NCBI GenBank assembly: GCA_025351125.1
Contig: JANXWN010000295.1
Location: 1-12,090 of the forward strand
Direction: 5' to 3'
DNA: 12,090 nt
Source: Caulobacteraceae bacterium
GTDB lineage: Bacteria > Pseudomonadota > Alphaproteobacteria > Caulobacterales > Caulobacteraceae
Part shown: piece by piece, positions 1 through 6,555 of the stretch
Layout of the letters: each line of letters opens with the position of its first letter
Numbering within the stretch: position 1 is the first letter of the stretch
Translations under genes and position numbers: made by a program
The notes under the pieces: generated by a model
Told to the model about the DNA's origin: nothing
Seen by the model: the letters and a program-made list of their open reading frames with translations, nothing else
Databases searched by the model: none

Positions 1-578
1 GTCTCGTCGACGGAACCGACAAGACCCACACCTGGATTGTCGATCCGCTCGATGGCACCACCAATTTCCTCCACGCCATGCCGCATTTCGCGATCAATAT
101 CGCCCTGCAACGGGAGGGGAAGGTGATCGCCGGCGTCACCTACACTCCGGCTACTTCCGACCTCTATTGGGCCGAACGCGGCCGCGGCGCATTCCAAAAC
201 GGCCGCCGCCTGAGAGTCGCCGCGCGCACGCGCTTCGAAGAAGCGGTCTTTGCGACCGGCATCCCGTTCATGGGCCACGGCCAACACGGTCGCTTCCTGA
301 AAGAATTGCACCAGATCAGCCAGCGCGTCAGCGGCGTACGCCGCTACGGCGCCGCGGCGCTGGATCTGGCCTGGGTCGCGGCCGGCCGGTTCGACGGTTA
401 TTGGGAGCGCGATCTCAGCGCTTGGGATATTGCCGCCGGGATCCTGATGGTGACCGAAGCGGGCGGCACAGTCACCGACGCCGACGGCGCATCCGACCCC
501 CTGATCACCGGTTCAGTGTGCGTGGCCAACGCGGAGTTGCACCCGTTGTTGCTGGAACGGCTGAAGGCGGCGGGTTAA
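1..578 (+). CDS. suhB: Inositol monophosphatase family protein (SuhB-like), 5' truncated
   Basis: This is the C-terminal ~190 residues of a Mg2+-dependent phosphatase of the inositol monophosphatase family, which hydrolyses myo-inositol-1-phosphate and related sugar phosphates in the cytoplasm. The open frame runs from the window edge (codons start at base 3), so the true start lies upstream; the ATG at 78 is internal. Family motif A, WIVDPLDGTTNF, is encoded at about 33-68 and supplies metal-binding aspartates. The second signature, WDIAAG, followed by EAGG, is at about 423-465. Both are intact and the C-terminus has the expected length. The TAA stop overlaps the stop of the convergent RES gene through a shared TTAA at 575-578. 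SuhB in enterobacteria also acts in rRNA transcription, but nothing here shows that. The family is certain; the symbol is by similarity to alphaproteobacterial SuhB. Confidence 0.93.
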   Translation, partial: LVDGTDKTHTWIVDPLDGTTNFLHAMPHFAINIALQREGKVIAGVTYTPATSDLYWAERGRGAFQNGRRLRVAARTRFEEAVFATGIPFMGHGQHGRFLKELHQISQRVSGVRRYGAAALDLAWVAAGRFDGYWERDLSAWDIAAGILMVTEAGGTVTDADGASDPLITGSVCVANAELHPLLLERLKAAG

Positions 579-1129
579 TCCGGTTTTTCTTTTAGATTGA
601 GCTCTGCGCGCGGATCAAAAAAAGTGACGGTCGGTGCGTCGCCGTCATTCCACCGCCAGAGCACCACATTAACGCCGCCTGGGTATTGGGCGGAAGGCAC
701 ACGGACGCCATCGAATGCGCCGCACAGCATATCGGCGAGACCCCATGTGACGGGATCGTGCACCTCAACAAACGCGGCCTCCTTCCACGGCGTGAGAAGA
801 TCCTGCACTTCAAATTTGATCTCGGTCTGCGCGGGTAGATTGCCAAGGATGCGAACGCCCGAATCGATACGACCATCCGATCGGGTAAGTTCCGCGATCG
901 TCCCTCCTAGGATGTCATAGGCCACGAAAGTCCCGGGTCGAACACCGAGTTCCTGCTGATTTTCGGCAAAGGCGGTCTCGACAGATTCGGACAGATAGAG
1001 CGCCGTCTGGCCCGGGCGGTTCCAACGCCCGCCGTGTCGCGCGGCGCCTTCGCCACTCAGGGGCGCGTGTTGCCGGCGCGGGCTCAAGATGCGCCAACAG
1101 CGTGTCGAAACACCTTTCGGTGCAATCAC
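575..1129 (-). CDS. RES-domain toxin (NAD+-degrading type) of a Xre-RES toxin-antitoxin pair
   Basis: A 184-residue protein with the RES fold. Characterised RES toxins (MbcT, Pseudomonas putida Res) degrade or phosphorolyse NAD+ in the cytoplasm until the partner antitoxin blocks the active site. Visible motifs are PLSGEGAARHGGRWN at residues 23-37, the source of the family's conserved Arg; a Tyr in ALYLSES (Y45); Glu56 in AFAE; and a Ser in VRVPSAQ (S146). These match the R/Y/E/S positions expected of active enzymes, so the toxin looks intact. The start is a GTG whose first four bases overlap the antitoxin stop (GTGA, 1126-1129), a translational-coupling arrangement. It converges on the phosphatase gene, with stops overlapping by 4 bp and no room for a dedicated terminator. 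Family assignment is firm; enzymatic activity is inferred. Confidence 0.92.
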   Translation of the reverse strand: MIAPKGVSTRCWRILSPRRQHAPLSGEGAARHGGRWNRPGQTALYLSESVETAFAENQQELGVRPGTFVAYDILGGTIAELTRSDGRIDSGVRILGNLPAQTEIKFEVQDLLTPWKEAAFVEVHDPVTWGLADMLCGAFDGVRVPSAQYPGGVNVVLWRWNDGDAPTVTFFDPRAELNLKEKPD

Positions 1130-1506
1130 GCGTAGCCGCCGTCGGCGAGTTGATCCAGATGCTTCAGCACCGCGTCGGCGTGTCCGGCAGCGACAAGTTC
1201 CTCGGCCGTCCGGCCCTCGAACCCGGCCAACGGCTGATGGCGAAACCAGACCGCCGCCTTGTTGTCGTCGCCGATAAGTTCAGCCGCCGCCGAGACGATC
1301 CGCGCTACTTCGCCCACGCGCTCTTGGACGGATGGCGATCCTGGCGCGCGGGTCAAGGTGTTACGATGAAGCCGCGTCACCTTAGACATGTCCGCGACGC
1401 TCATCCTCAAGGCCCCGCCCACCAATTCCGGCGAGATGCCGCCAGCCCGCGGGTCGGTCGTACGGGCCAGGAACGAACTGAGGATGGGGGCATTTTTTGT
1501 GCGCAT
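1126..1506 (-). CDS. Xre/MbcA/ParS-type antitoxin paired with the RES toxin
   Basis: A 126-residue antitoxin. Residues ~26-55 (SPELVGGALRMSVADMSKVT) form a Xre-like helix-turn-helix. The C-terminal part, ~75-122, contains the MbcA/ParS/Xre toxin-binding module, recognisable from AVWFRHQPLAGFEGRTAEEL followed by AVLKHLDQLADGGYA. In this family that segment inserts its C-terminus into the RES active site, and the HTH represses the operon. The ATG at 1506 has no Shine-Dalgarno, and a candidate -10 lies only 6 bp upstream, so the mRNA may be leaderless. The antitoxin comes first in the operon, the common order, and its TGA overlaps the toxin GTG. Recognition rests on the C-terminal motif and the partner gene. 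Confidence 0.9.
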   Translation of the reverse strand: MRTKNAPILSSFLARTTDPRAGGISPELVGGALRMSVADMSKVTRLHRNTLTRAPGSPSVQERVGEVARIVSAAAELIGDDNKAAVWFRHQPLAGFEGRTAEELVAAGHADAVLKHLDQLADGGYA

Positions 1507-1525
1507 ACCGTTAATTTATGCACAA
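1497..1525. promoter_or_regulatory. Inverted repeat TTGTGC...GCACAA, candidate Xre autorepressor operator
   Basis: The arms TTGTGC (1497-1502) and GCACAA (1520-1525) are perfect inverted repeats 17 bases apart. They span the candidate -10 and the start codon of the antitoxin. Xre-type antitoxins usually repress their own promoter by binding such dyads. The arms are short, so chance cannot be excluded. Confidence 0.35.
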
Positions 1526-1710
1526 TCACGGCTAACGCAATGGAATTTCGATATCGAACGCCGTGCGCCAACCAGGACGGCTTTGCACGAGACTCGCGGA
1601 GGTCGCCGGCACCGATGGCATCCTCGGTTTGAACCCCATGCACCCCTTGATCGAAATCGATATTGAACTCCGGCTCGCGACCGACTGGGCGCGAACCCGC
1701 GCCCAGTCGG
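1507..1710. other. Intergenic spacer between the two toxin-antitoxin modules
   Basis: No convincing gene is seen here. The spacer holds the xre-res promoter region, a perfect 12-bp palindrome TTCGATATCGAA (1547-1558), and an imperfect direct copy of its surroundings about 110 bp away: CGATATcGAACgCCG near 1549 against CGATATtGAACtCCG near 1657. The vapC-end hairpin closes it at 1679-1712. The minus strand has an open frame through the spacer but no recognisable protein family or start. Confidence 0.5.
1513..1540 (-). promoter_or_regulatory. Candidate sigma70-type promoter of xre-res, apparently leaderless
   Basis: On the minus strand TTGCGT (1535-1540) and TAAATT (1513-1518) are separated by 16 bp. 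Only 6 bases lie between the -10 and the ATG at 1506, so transcription would start at or next to the A of the start codon. No purine-rich ribosome-binding site is present. The call rests on fit to consensus only. Confidence 0.45.
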
Positions 1711-1712
1711 TC
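1679..1712 (-). terminator. 15-bp perfect hairpin at the vapC stop codon
   Basis: The left arm, 1679-1693, and right arm, 1698-1712, are perfect reverse complements around a 4-base loop (AACC). The vapC TGA (1711-1713) sits at the base of the stem. No T-tract follows in either direction. A long GC-rich stem placed exactly at a gene end suggests a U-tract-less terminator or 3'-end-stabilising structure that insulates xre-res from vapBC transcription. The structure is certain; the function is inferred. Confidence 0.7.
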
Positions 1713-2106
1713 ACGCGGCAAGAATGTCCGTGTGCGGGAAATCGTCGCCCTTGTAGAGCAGCGGTTCGTCGTCGAATTTGGCGCTCGCATAGGCGAAACA
1801 GTCGCCGAAGTTGAGCGCGGCGCGATGGCGGGATTTGCCGAAGCGGTCGTGGGCCGAAATGGCGCCCGTGCGCCCGGCGGCGGGCACGTCGACGACGATG
1901 ATGCCCGTCAGAAAGAGGAAGTCTTCCACAGCCTTTTCGGCGACCGCAACCTCCAAGCCCAGATTGCGCGCGACGGCGACCGTCGTTTCCCAAATCGCCA
2001 ACGGCGTGGTCTTGCGCGACGGATTAGATTGTAGCCGCGCGAGCAGGGACGCGGCGTCGTTTTCGCCGCAGATCATCGCCGTGAGGGCGGAGGCGTCGAT
2101 ATGCAT
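1711..2106 (-). CDS. vapC: VapC-type PIN-domain ribonuclease toxin
   Basis: A 131-residue PIN-domain protein. VapC toxins are Mg2+-dependent endoribonucleases that cut tRNA or rRNA and are neutralised by VapB. The acidic active-site set appears complete: Asp4 in MHIDASAL, Glu40 in AIWETT, Asp102 in LNFGDCFAYA, and Asp121/122 in YKGDDFPHTDI. LNFGDC and LLYKGDDF are characteristic of the proteobacterial VapC subgroup. A TTG lies one codon earlier (2109), but the ATG at 2106 is preferred because it overlaps the TGA of the restored vapB frame by one base (TGATG), the usual coupling. The gene ends in a strong hairpin. It is oddly preceded by an antitoxin whose reading frame is broken, although the toxin itself looks intact. 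Confidence 0.9.
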   Translation of the reverse strand: MHIDASALTAMICGENDAASLLARLQSNPSRKTTPLAIWETTVAVARNLGLEVAVAEKAVEDFLFLTGIIVVDVPAAGRTGAISAHDRFGKSRHRAALNFGDCFAYASAKFDDEPLLYKGDDFPHTDILAA

Positions 2107-2350
2107 CAATCGGTCTCGTAGAGCGCGTCGATGAACGCCTTGTCCGCAGGCGCGGCACGGGCCGGATCGCCGCTCGCGCGCAGCCGGCGGGCGAAATCGA
2201 CCCCAAAACCACCAGGTCTGGATTAGCCTCTTCGCGTTCCATTTCCCGGCGCAACGCTTGGCGGATCACCTCGGTTTTGCTGATCCGACGCGCGCCCGAA
2301 ACGAGCGGCGGGAGTGATGCAATGAGCATCGCTGGTTCATGAAATTTCAA
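2106..2350 (-). pseudogene. vapB: VapB-type antitoxin, interrupted by a -1 frame change
   Basis: The N-terminal part carries the ribbon-helix-helix-like SKTEVIRQALRREMEREEANP of the VapB antitoxin family (DNA binding, dimerisation). At the run TTTTGGGG (minus strand, plus 2201-2208) the family's C-terminal sequence moves to the -1 frame, which encodes VDFARRLRASGDPARA and then DKAFIDALYETD and stops at a TGA overlapping the vapC ATG. That C-terminus is the usual toxin-wrapping tail. Read with one -1 shift from the TTG at 2350, the product is 81 residues, normal for the family. Read straight, the frame continues to 2024 with an Arg-rich nonsense tail inside vapC. The start is uncertain: TTG 2350, ATG 2329 and a longer ATG at 2404 are all in frame. 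The break could be a mutation, a sequencing error, or programmed frameshifting. Confidence 0.8.
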
Positions 2351-2425
2351 TTCCGACGCTTTCGCTTGTCCCCCGGTTCGCGGGGCCGCTAAGGTGCCCA
2401 TCAAACATCAAACGAATTAACCTTT

Positions 2426-2430
2426 AAGGA
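2426..2430 (+). promoter_or_regulatory. Ribosome-binding site of the acyl-CoA dehydrogenase
   Basis: AAGGA lies 9 bases before the ATG at 2440 in an otherwise AT-rich leader, which supports that start over later in-frame ATGs. The upstream interval 2351-2425 must hold the promoter, but I see no convincing -35/-10 pair. Confidence 0.6.
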
Positions 2431-2439
2431 AACGCCCCC

Positions 2440-3684
2440 ATGACCGACGCCGACCGCGAAGCCGAGATGAACGATCTGCGCATGTCGGACAAGGCCAAGC
2501 CGTTGTTGGAAGCGGTCAAGACGCATATCGCCAACAACGTCGCGCCGATCAGCGCCGAGTTTTTTCGGCTGGGCGAAGGGCGGGCGGATCGCTGGAGTTG
2601 GGCGCCAGGGCAGCTGGAGTTGTTGGATGGGGCCAAAGCCAAAGCCAAGGCGTCGGGCTTGTGGAATTTCTTCTTGCCCGACGCGGAAACCGGGGAAGGT
2701 CTCTCCAATCTCGATTACGCCTACATCGCCGCCGAACTGGGCAAGGAGCCCCTGGCGTCGGAATCGTTGAACTGTTCAGCCCCCGACACCGGGAATATGG
2801 AGGTGCTCGAACGGGTCGGCACGCCCGAACAAAAGGAAAAGTGGCTCAAACCCTTGCTCGCCGGTGAAATCCGCTCGGCCTACGCCATGACCGAGCCCAA
2901 CGTCGCCTCGTCCGACGCCAAAAATATCAGTACGCGCGCGGAGTTGGTGGGCGACGAATGGGTGATCAACGGCGAGAAATTTTATATCTCCGGCGCCGGC
3001 GATCCACGCTGCAAGATCATGATCGTCATGGTCAAAACCAGCCCAGACGCGCCTAGCCAATTCCAACAATCGCAAATCTTGGTCCCAAAAGACACGCCCG
3101 GCGTGCACATCCTGGGTCCGATGCACGTGTTTGGCCACGATCACGCGCCGCAGGGCCATATGCACATCAAGTTCGACAATGTGCGCGTGCCGCAAAGCAA
3201 TATGCTGCTCGGCGAAGGCCGGGGGTTCGAAATTTCGCAAGTACGGCTGGGTCCCGGCCGCATTCATCACTGCATGCGCACCATCGGCAAGGCCGAAAAG
3301 GCCCTGGAGTTGATGGTTAAACGCGGAACCTCGCGCGAAGCCTTCGGTCGCCCGCTCATTCGCTTGGGCGGCAACCTTGAGATTGTGTCGCGGGCGCGGA
3401 TCGACATCGAAGCCATGCGGCTGATGGTGCTCAAGGCCGCCAAGGCGATGGATGTGCTGGGCAATCGTGAAGCTCGGGTGTGGGTCAGCATGGTGAAAGC
3501 CATGGTGCCCGAGCGCGCCGCGCAAATCATCGATCAGGCCATGCAGATTCATGGCGCCGCCGGCATTTCGCAGTGGACCCCGTTGGCCGGTCTGTACACC
3601 GACGTGCGCCATCTGCGCTTCGCCGACGGCCCGGACGAAGTGCACCACATGGTGGTCGGCCGGGCGGAATTGAGCCGACATTAG
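2440..3684 (+). CDS. Acyl-CoA dehydrogenase, ACAD10/11-like
   Basis: A 414-residue FAD-dependent acyl-CoA dehydrogenase, which introduces the alpha-beta double bond in acyl-CoA esters and passes electrons to ETF. The full three-domain length is present. An N-terminal helical domain covers ~15-145. The middle-domain signature AMTEPNVASSDA (149-160) is in the form typical of the ACAD10/ACAD11 group. The C-terminal helical domain includes the arginine-rich segment GTSREAFGRPL and ends in RFADGPDEVH (394-402), the loop where this group carries its active-site acid instead of the YEGT-type motif of short and medium-chain enzymes. Substrate cannot be read from sequence; branched or long-chain and hydroxyacyl-CoA are the usual suggestions. 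The gene is divergent from vapBC, and glpD follows after 36 bp, possibly co-transcribed. Confidence 0.95.
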   Translation: MTDADREAEMNDLRMSDKAKPLLEAVKTHIANNVAPISAEFFRLGEGRADRWSWAPGQLELLDGAKAKAKASGLWNFFLPDAETGEGLSNLDYAYIAAELGKEPLASESLNCSAPDTGNMEVLERVGTPEQKEKWLKPLLAGEIRSAYAMTEPNVASSDAKNISTRAELVGDEWVINGEKFYISGAGDPRCKIMIVMVKTSPDAPSQFQQSQILVPKDTPGVHILGPMHVFGHDHAPQGHMHIKFDNVRVPQSNMLLGEGRGFEISQVRLGPGRIHHCMRTIGKAEKALELMVKRGTSREAFGRPLIRLGGNLEIVSRARIDIEAMRLMVLKAAKAMDVLGNREARVWVSMVKAMVPERAAQIIDQAMQIHGAAGISQWTPLAGLYTDVRHLRFADGPDEVHHMVVGRAELSRH

Positions 3685-3720
3685 GCGCCGGCGGGCTGAC
3701 GGTCTCGCGCGGCGCGCCGG

Positions 3721-5241
3721 ATGAATCCGCCCCTGCCTCTGGACCTGCGCGACCGCGACGGCTTGTTCGACGCCTTGGGCGCACGCCTATTCGATTTGGC
3801 GGTGATCGGCGGGGGGATCACCGGCGCGGGCGTGGCAAGGGACGCGGCGATGCGGGGTCTAAGCGTGGTCTTGGTCGAAGCGCGGGACTTCGCCTCAGGC
3901 ACCAGCAGCCGATCGTCGAAGATGATCCACGGTGGCCTGCGCTATCTGGCGCAAGGCGACCTCGCTCTGGTGCGGGAGGCGGCGAGCGAGCGCAAGATCG
4001 TGCAGGCCATCGCGCCTTATCTGGCGCGCGAGACCCCTTTCGTCATCCCCGCCCGTAACGCCGGCTCCATCGCCAAGCTGCGCGCGGGGCTGTGGACCTT
4101 TGAAAAACTCGGCGGCGTATTAAAGAGCCGCAAACACGAGGTGTGGTCTCTCGCCGACCTGCAGGCGCACGAACCGACCCTCAAAACCGATGATCTGGCC
4201 GGCGCGGTGGTTTACCCTGAATATCTCACCGACGACGCCCGTTTGACGCTCGCCAATATTCGCAGCGCCGCGGCGAGCGGCGCGGTGGTCGCCAATTATG
4301 CGTCCGCGGAGGCGATCATAGCGGGCGGCGGCGGCGGAACGGGGATCGACGTGATCGATACGCTTCCCGGCTCGCACGGTCGGCGCGCGCGCCTGACCGC
4401 CAAGGTTGTCGTCAACGCCGCGGGTCCGTGGGTGGACGCCGTGCGGATGTTGGAAGACGGCGGGGCCGCCCCCCGATTGAACCTCGCCAAAGGAATTCAT
4501 CTGGTGGTTGCGCATGACCGGTTGCCGATCACGCGCACGATCATCTTTCCCGCCTCCGACCGCCGCAGCGTGTTCGCTGTGCCGCGCGGCGCGATGACAT
4601 ATATCGGAACAACCGACACGCTTTACCCCGATCCCGACGTTTGGCCGGCCGTGACCGATGACGACGTCGACTATTTGCTGACCGCGACCACCAAGCATTT
4701 TTTGATTTCGCCGCTTACCCGCGCCGATATCGTGTCAGTTTGGTCGGGCGTGCGACCACTGGTGCGTGAAGCCGGAAAATCGACGTCGGACACATCTCGT
4801 CGCGACGAGGTTTGGCTCGGTCCCGGCGGCGTGCTCTCGATTGCGGGAGGCAAGCTTACCGCCTATCGCAAAATGGCCCAACGGGTGGTCGATCAGGCGG
4901 AGACGATGCTGCGGCGCAAACCCAGTGCTTGCCGGACCGCCGACGAGCCTCTCGTCGGCGGCGACGCCGCGCCTCCCGGCGCCGGCGACAACCCCGCCGT
5001 CGAAGCGAGGTACGCGGTGCTCGACGAAGGCGCCCTCACTCTGGAAGACTATTGGGTCCGGCGCAGCGGCAGAGCTTGGTTCGACTTGGACGGCGGTTTG
5101 GCGGCGCTCGACATCGCGGCGAAGACGATGGCGCCCCTGCTGGGATGGTCGACCGCCCGAACCGTCGAAGAAATCGAGGGGTGCCGCGCGCGACGGAACA
5201 ATTTGATGGCCGCGGTACGGGGCCGCCGTGGAACGGTTTGA
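3721..5241 (+). CDS. glpD: Aerobic glycerol-3-phosphate dehydrogenase (FAD)
   Basis: A 506-residue membrane-associated flavoprotein that oxidises sn-glycerol-3-phosphate to dihydroxyacetone phosphate and reduces the quinone pool. The FAD dinucleotide-binding motif GGGITGAG is at 30-37. The family signature SSRSSKMIHGGLRYL is at 62-76. IGTTDT and a GGKLTAYRKMA segment follow, as in GlpD, and the last ~110 residues form the helical C-terminal domain. Length is normal. The ATG at 3721 lacks a clear Shine-Dalgarno; with 36 bp to the previous gene, translation may depend on upstream readthrough. The end overlaps the following flavoprotein gene by 14 bp. No glpK, glpF or glpR is in view, so the regulatory context is not visible. 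Confidence 0.95.
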   Translation: MNPPLPLDLRDRDGLFDALGARLFDLAVIGGGITGAGVARDAAMRGLSVVLVEARDFASGTSSRSSKMIHGGLRYLAQGDLALVREAASERKIVQAIAPYLARETPFVIPARNAGSIAKLRAGLWTFEKLGGVLKSRKHEVWSLADLQAHEPTLKTDDLAGAVVYPEYLTDDARLTLANIRSAAASGAVVANYASAEAIIAGGGGGTGIDVIDTLPGSHGRRARLTAKVVVNAAGPWVDAVRMLEDGGAAPRLNLAKGIHLVVAHDRLPITRTIIFPASDRRSVFAVPRGAMTYIGTTDTLYPDPDVWPAVTDDDVDYLLTATTKHFLISPLTRADIVSVWSGVRPLVREAGKSTSDTSRRDEVWLGPGGVLSIAGGKLTAYRKMAQRVVDQAETMLRRKPSACRTADEPLVGGDAAPPGAGDNPAVEARYAVLDEGALTLEDYWVRRSGRAWFDLDGGLAALDIAAKTMAPLLGWSTARTVEEIEGCRARRNNLMAAVRGRRGTV

Positions 5242-6406
5242 CGTCGTCGTAATCGGGGCGGGGGCCGCGGGAATGATGTGCGCCATTGAGGCCGGCAAGC
5301 GCGGGCGTCGGGTGCTGATCGTCGATCATGCCAAGGCCGCCGGAGAAAAAATTCGCATTTCCGGCGGCGGTCGCTGCAACTTTACCAATCTGCACACCGC
5401 ACCGACGGCATTCTTGTCGCGCAACCCTCGCTTCTGCATATCGGCGTTGAAACGCTATACGCCCGGCGATTTCATCGCGCTGGTCCAGCGATATGAAATC
5501 GCTTGGCACGAAAAAACGCTCGGCCAATTGTTTTGCGACGATGCGTCGCGGCAGATCGTCGATTTGTTGCTTAGCGAAATGCGCGAGGCGACCGTGGTCT
5601 TGCGGCTCGAGGTCGCCGTGCAGTCACTCGAAAAATCGGCGCATGGATTCGCGCTGGTGGTCGCCGGTTCATCCGTTGAAAGTCAAACCGTGGTCATCGC
5701 GACCGGCGGCAAATCGATCCCTAAAATGGGCTCCAGCGGGTTCGGCTATGAGATCGCGCGGCAATTTGGCGTGGGCGTCGTTGAGACCCGGCCGGCTTTG
5801 GTTCCGCTGACATTGGAAGTCGGCTTGCTGGATCGCTTCAAACCTTTGGCGGGCGTGGCCCTTGACGCCAGCGTGCGATGTGGCGACGCGCGGTTTGAGG
5901 AAGCCCTGCTGTTCACCCATCGCGGACTATCCGGACCGGCGGTGTTGCAGATTTCCTCCTATTGGCGGGAGGGCGACGAGATCGAAATCGACATGGCGCC
6001 AGGCGTGCAGGTCTTCGACGCCCTGCGCCGGGCCCGCGCCGATCGACCGCGACAAGTCGTCCATACCGTTTTGAGCGACCTCGTCCCGCGCCGTCTAGCC
6101 CAATTGATCGTGCAGTCCCAAGGCGCCGTGGGAAACATCGCCGACGCCTCCGACAAGACCCTGCGCGGCATCGCGGCGGCGGTGAACGCCTGGCGCGTCA
6201 AGCCGGTCGGCTCAGAGGGCTATCGTACCGCCGAGGTCACGTTAGGGGGCGTCGATACCGACGATCTCAATCCCCGCACCCTCGCCGCCAAGGCCGTTCC
6301 CGGCCTGTATTTCATCGGCGAAGTCGTGGATGTCACCGGCTGGTTGGGCGGTTACAACTTCCAGTGGGCCTGGGCCAGTGGCTGGTGCGCCGGGCAAGCG
6401 GTGTGA
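5228..6406 (+). CDS. NAD(P)/FAD-dependent oxidoreductase, HI0933/YhiN/BaiN family
   Basis: A 392-residue flavoprotein of the HI0933-like family, mostly uncharacterised. Members include BaiN-annotated enzymes and proteins called aminoacetone oxidase, so the substrate should be left open. The start is GTG. The FAD-binding motif GAGAAG is at 10-15. The signature SGGGRCNFTN is at 45-54. Other family hallmarks are LFTHRGLSGPAVLQIS, the TLGGVDT segment, and GEVVDVTGWLGGYNF (364-378) near the C-terminus. All are intact and length is normal. It begins 14 bp inside the end of glpD in another frame, implying translational coupling. It ends in front of the palindromic element that separates it from the convergent flavoenzyme gene. 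Confidence 0.9.
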   Translation: MERFDVVVIGAGAAGMMCAIEAGKRGRRVLIVDHAKAAGEKIRISGGGRCNFTNLHTAPTAFLSRNPRFCISALKRYTPGDFIALVQRYEIAWHEKTLGQLFCDDASRQIVDLLLSEMREATVVLRLEVAVQSLEKSAHGFALVVAGSSVESQTVVIATGGKSIPKMGSSGFGYEIARQFGVGVVETRPALVPLTLEVGLLDRFKPLAGVALDASVRCGDARFEEALLFTHRGLSGPAVLQISSYWREGDEIEIDMAPGVQVFDALRRARADRPRQVVHTVLSDLVPRRLAQLIVQSQGAVGNIADASDKTLRGIAAAVNAWRVKPVGSEGYRTAEVTLGGVDTDDLNPRTLAAKAVPGLYFIGEVVDVTGWLGGYNFQWAWASGWCAGQAV

Positions 6407-6424
6407 CGGTCGCCGCCCGCTTCG

Positions 6425-6540
6425 TCTCCCGCGAGGGGGCGCGATCCACTCCCCCAGAGGGGGCAGAGAAAGATTCAGCAACGCGCTTCTCTTCCCCTTC
6501 CGGGGGAAGCGACTCGGCGTCAGCCGAGCGGTAGGGGGCG
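6425..6540. repeat. Palindrome-rich intergenic element between convergent genes; probable bidirectional terminator
   Basis: Several hairpins follow one another: CCCCC-AGA-GGGGG (6451-6463); CTTCCCC/GGGGAAG (6491-6497 with 6503-6509, loop TTCCG); and CTCGGC/GCCGAG (6513-6518 with 6523-6528, loop GTCA). The element fills the gap between the ends of two convergent genes. Its look, GGGGGAAG followed by a CGGC..GCCG hairpin and a G-run, resembles dispersed intergenic palindromic repeats in alphaproteobacterial genomes. Only one copy is in this window, so dispersal cannot be shown here. Confidence 0.6.
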
Positions 6541-6555
6541 GCGCCACACCAAAAC

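Noticed and set aside
580..594. T-rich run after the suhB stop as an intrinsic terminator
   Set aside because: No stem precedes it, and it lies within the 3' coding end of the RES gene.
2024..2105. Continuation of the vapB zero frame into vapC as a long antitoxin C-terminus
   Set aside because: The tail is Arg-rich nonsense; the -1 frame restores the family's C-terminus and the TGATG junction with vapC.
2776..3681. A 301-residue open frame on the minus strand opposite the acyl-CoA dehydrogenase
   Set aside because: It is an antisense shadow in GC-rich coding DNA, rich in His and Arg, with no known family, and the plus-strand gene is a clear match.
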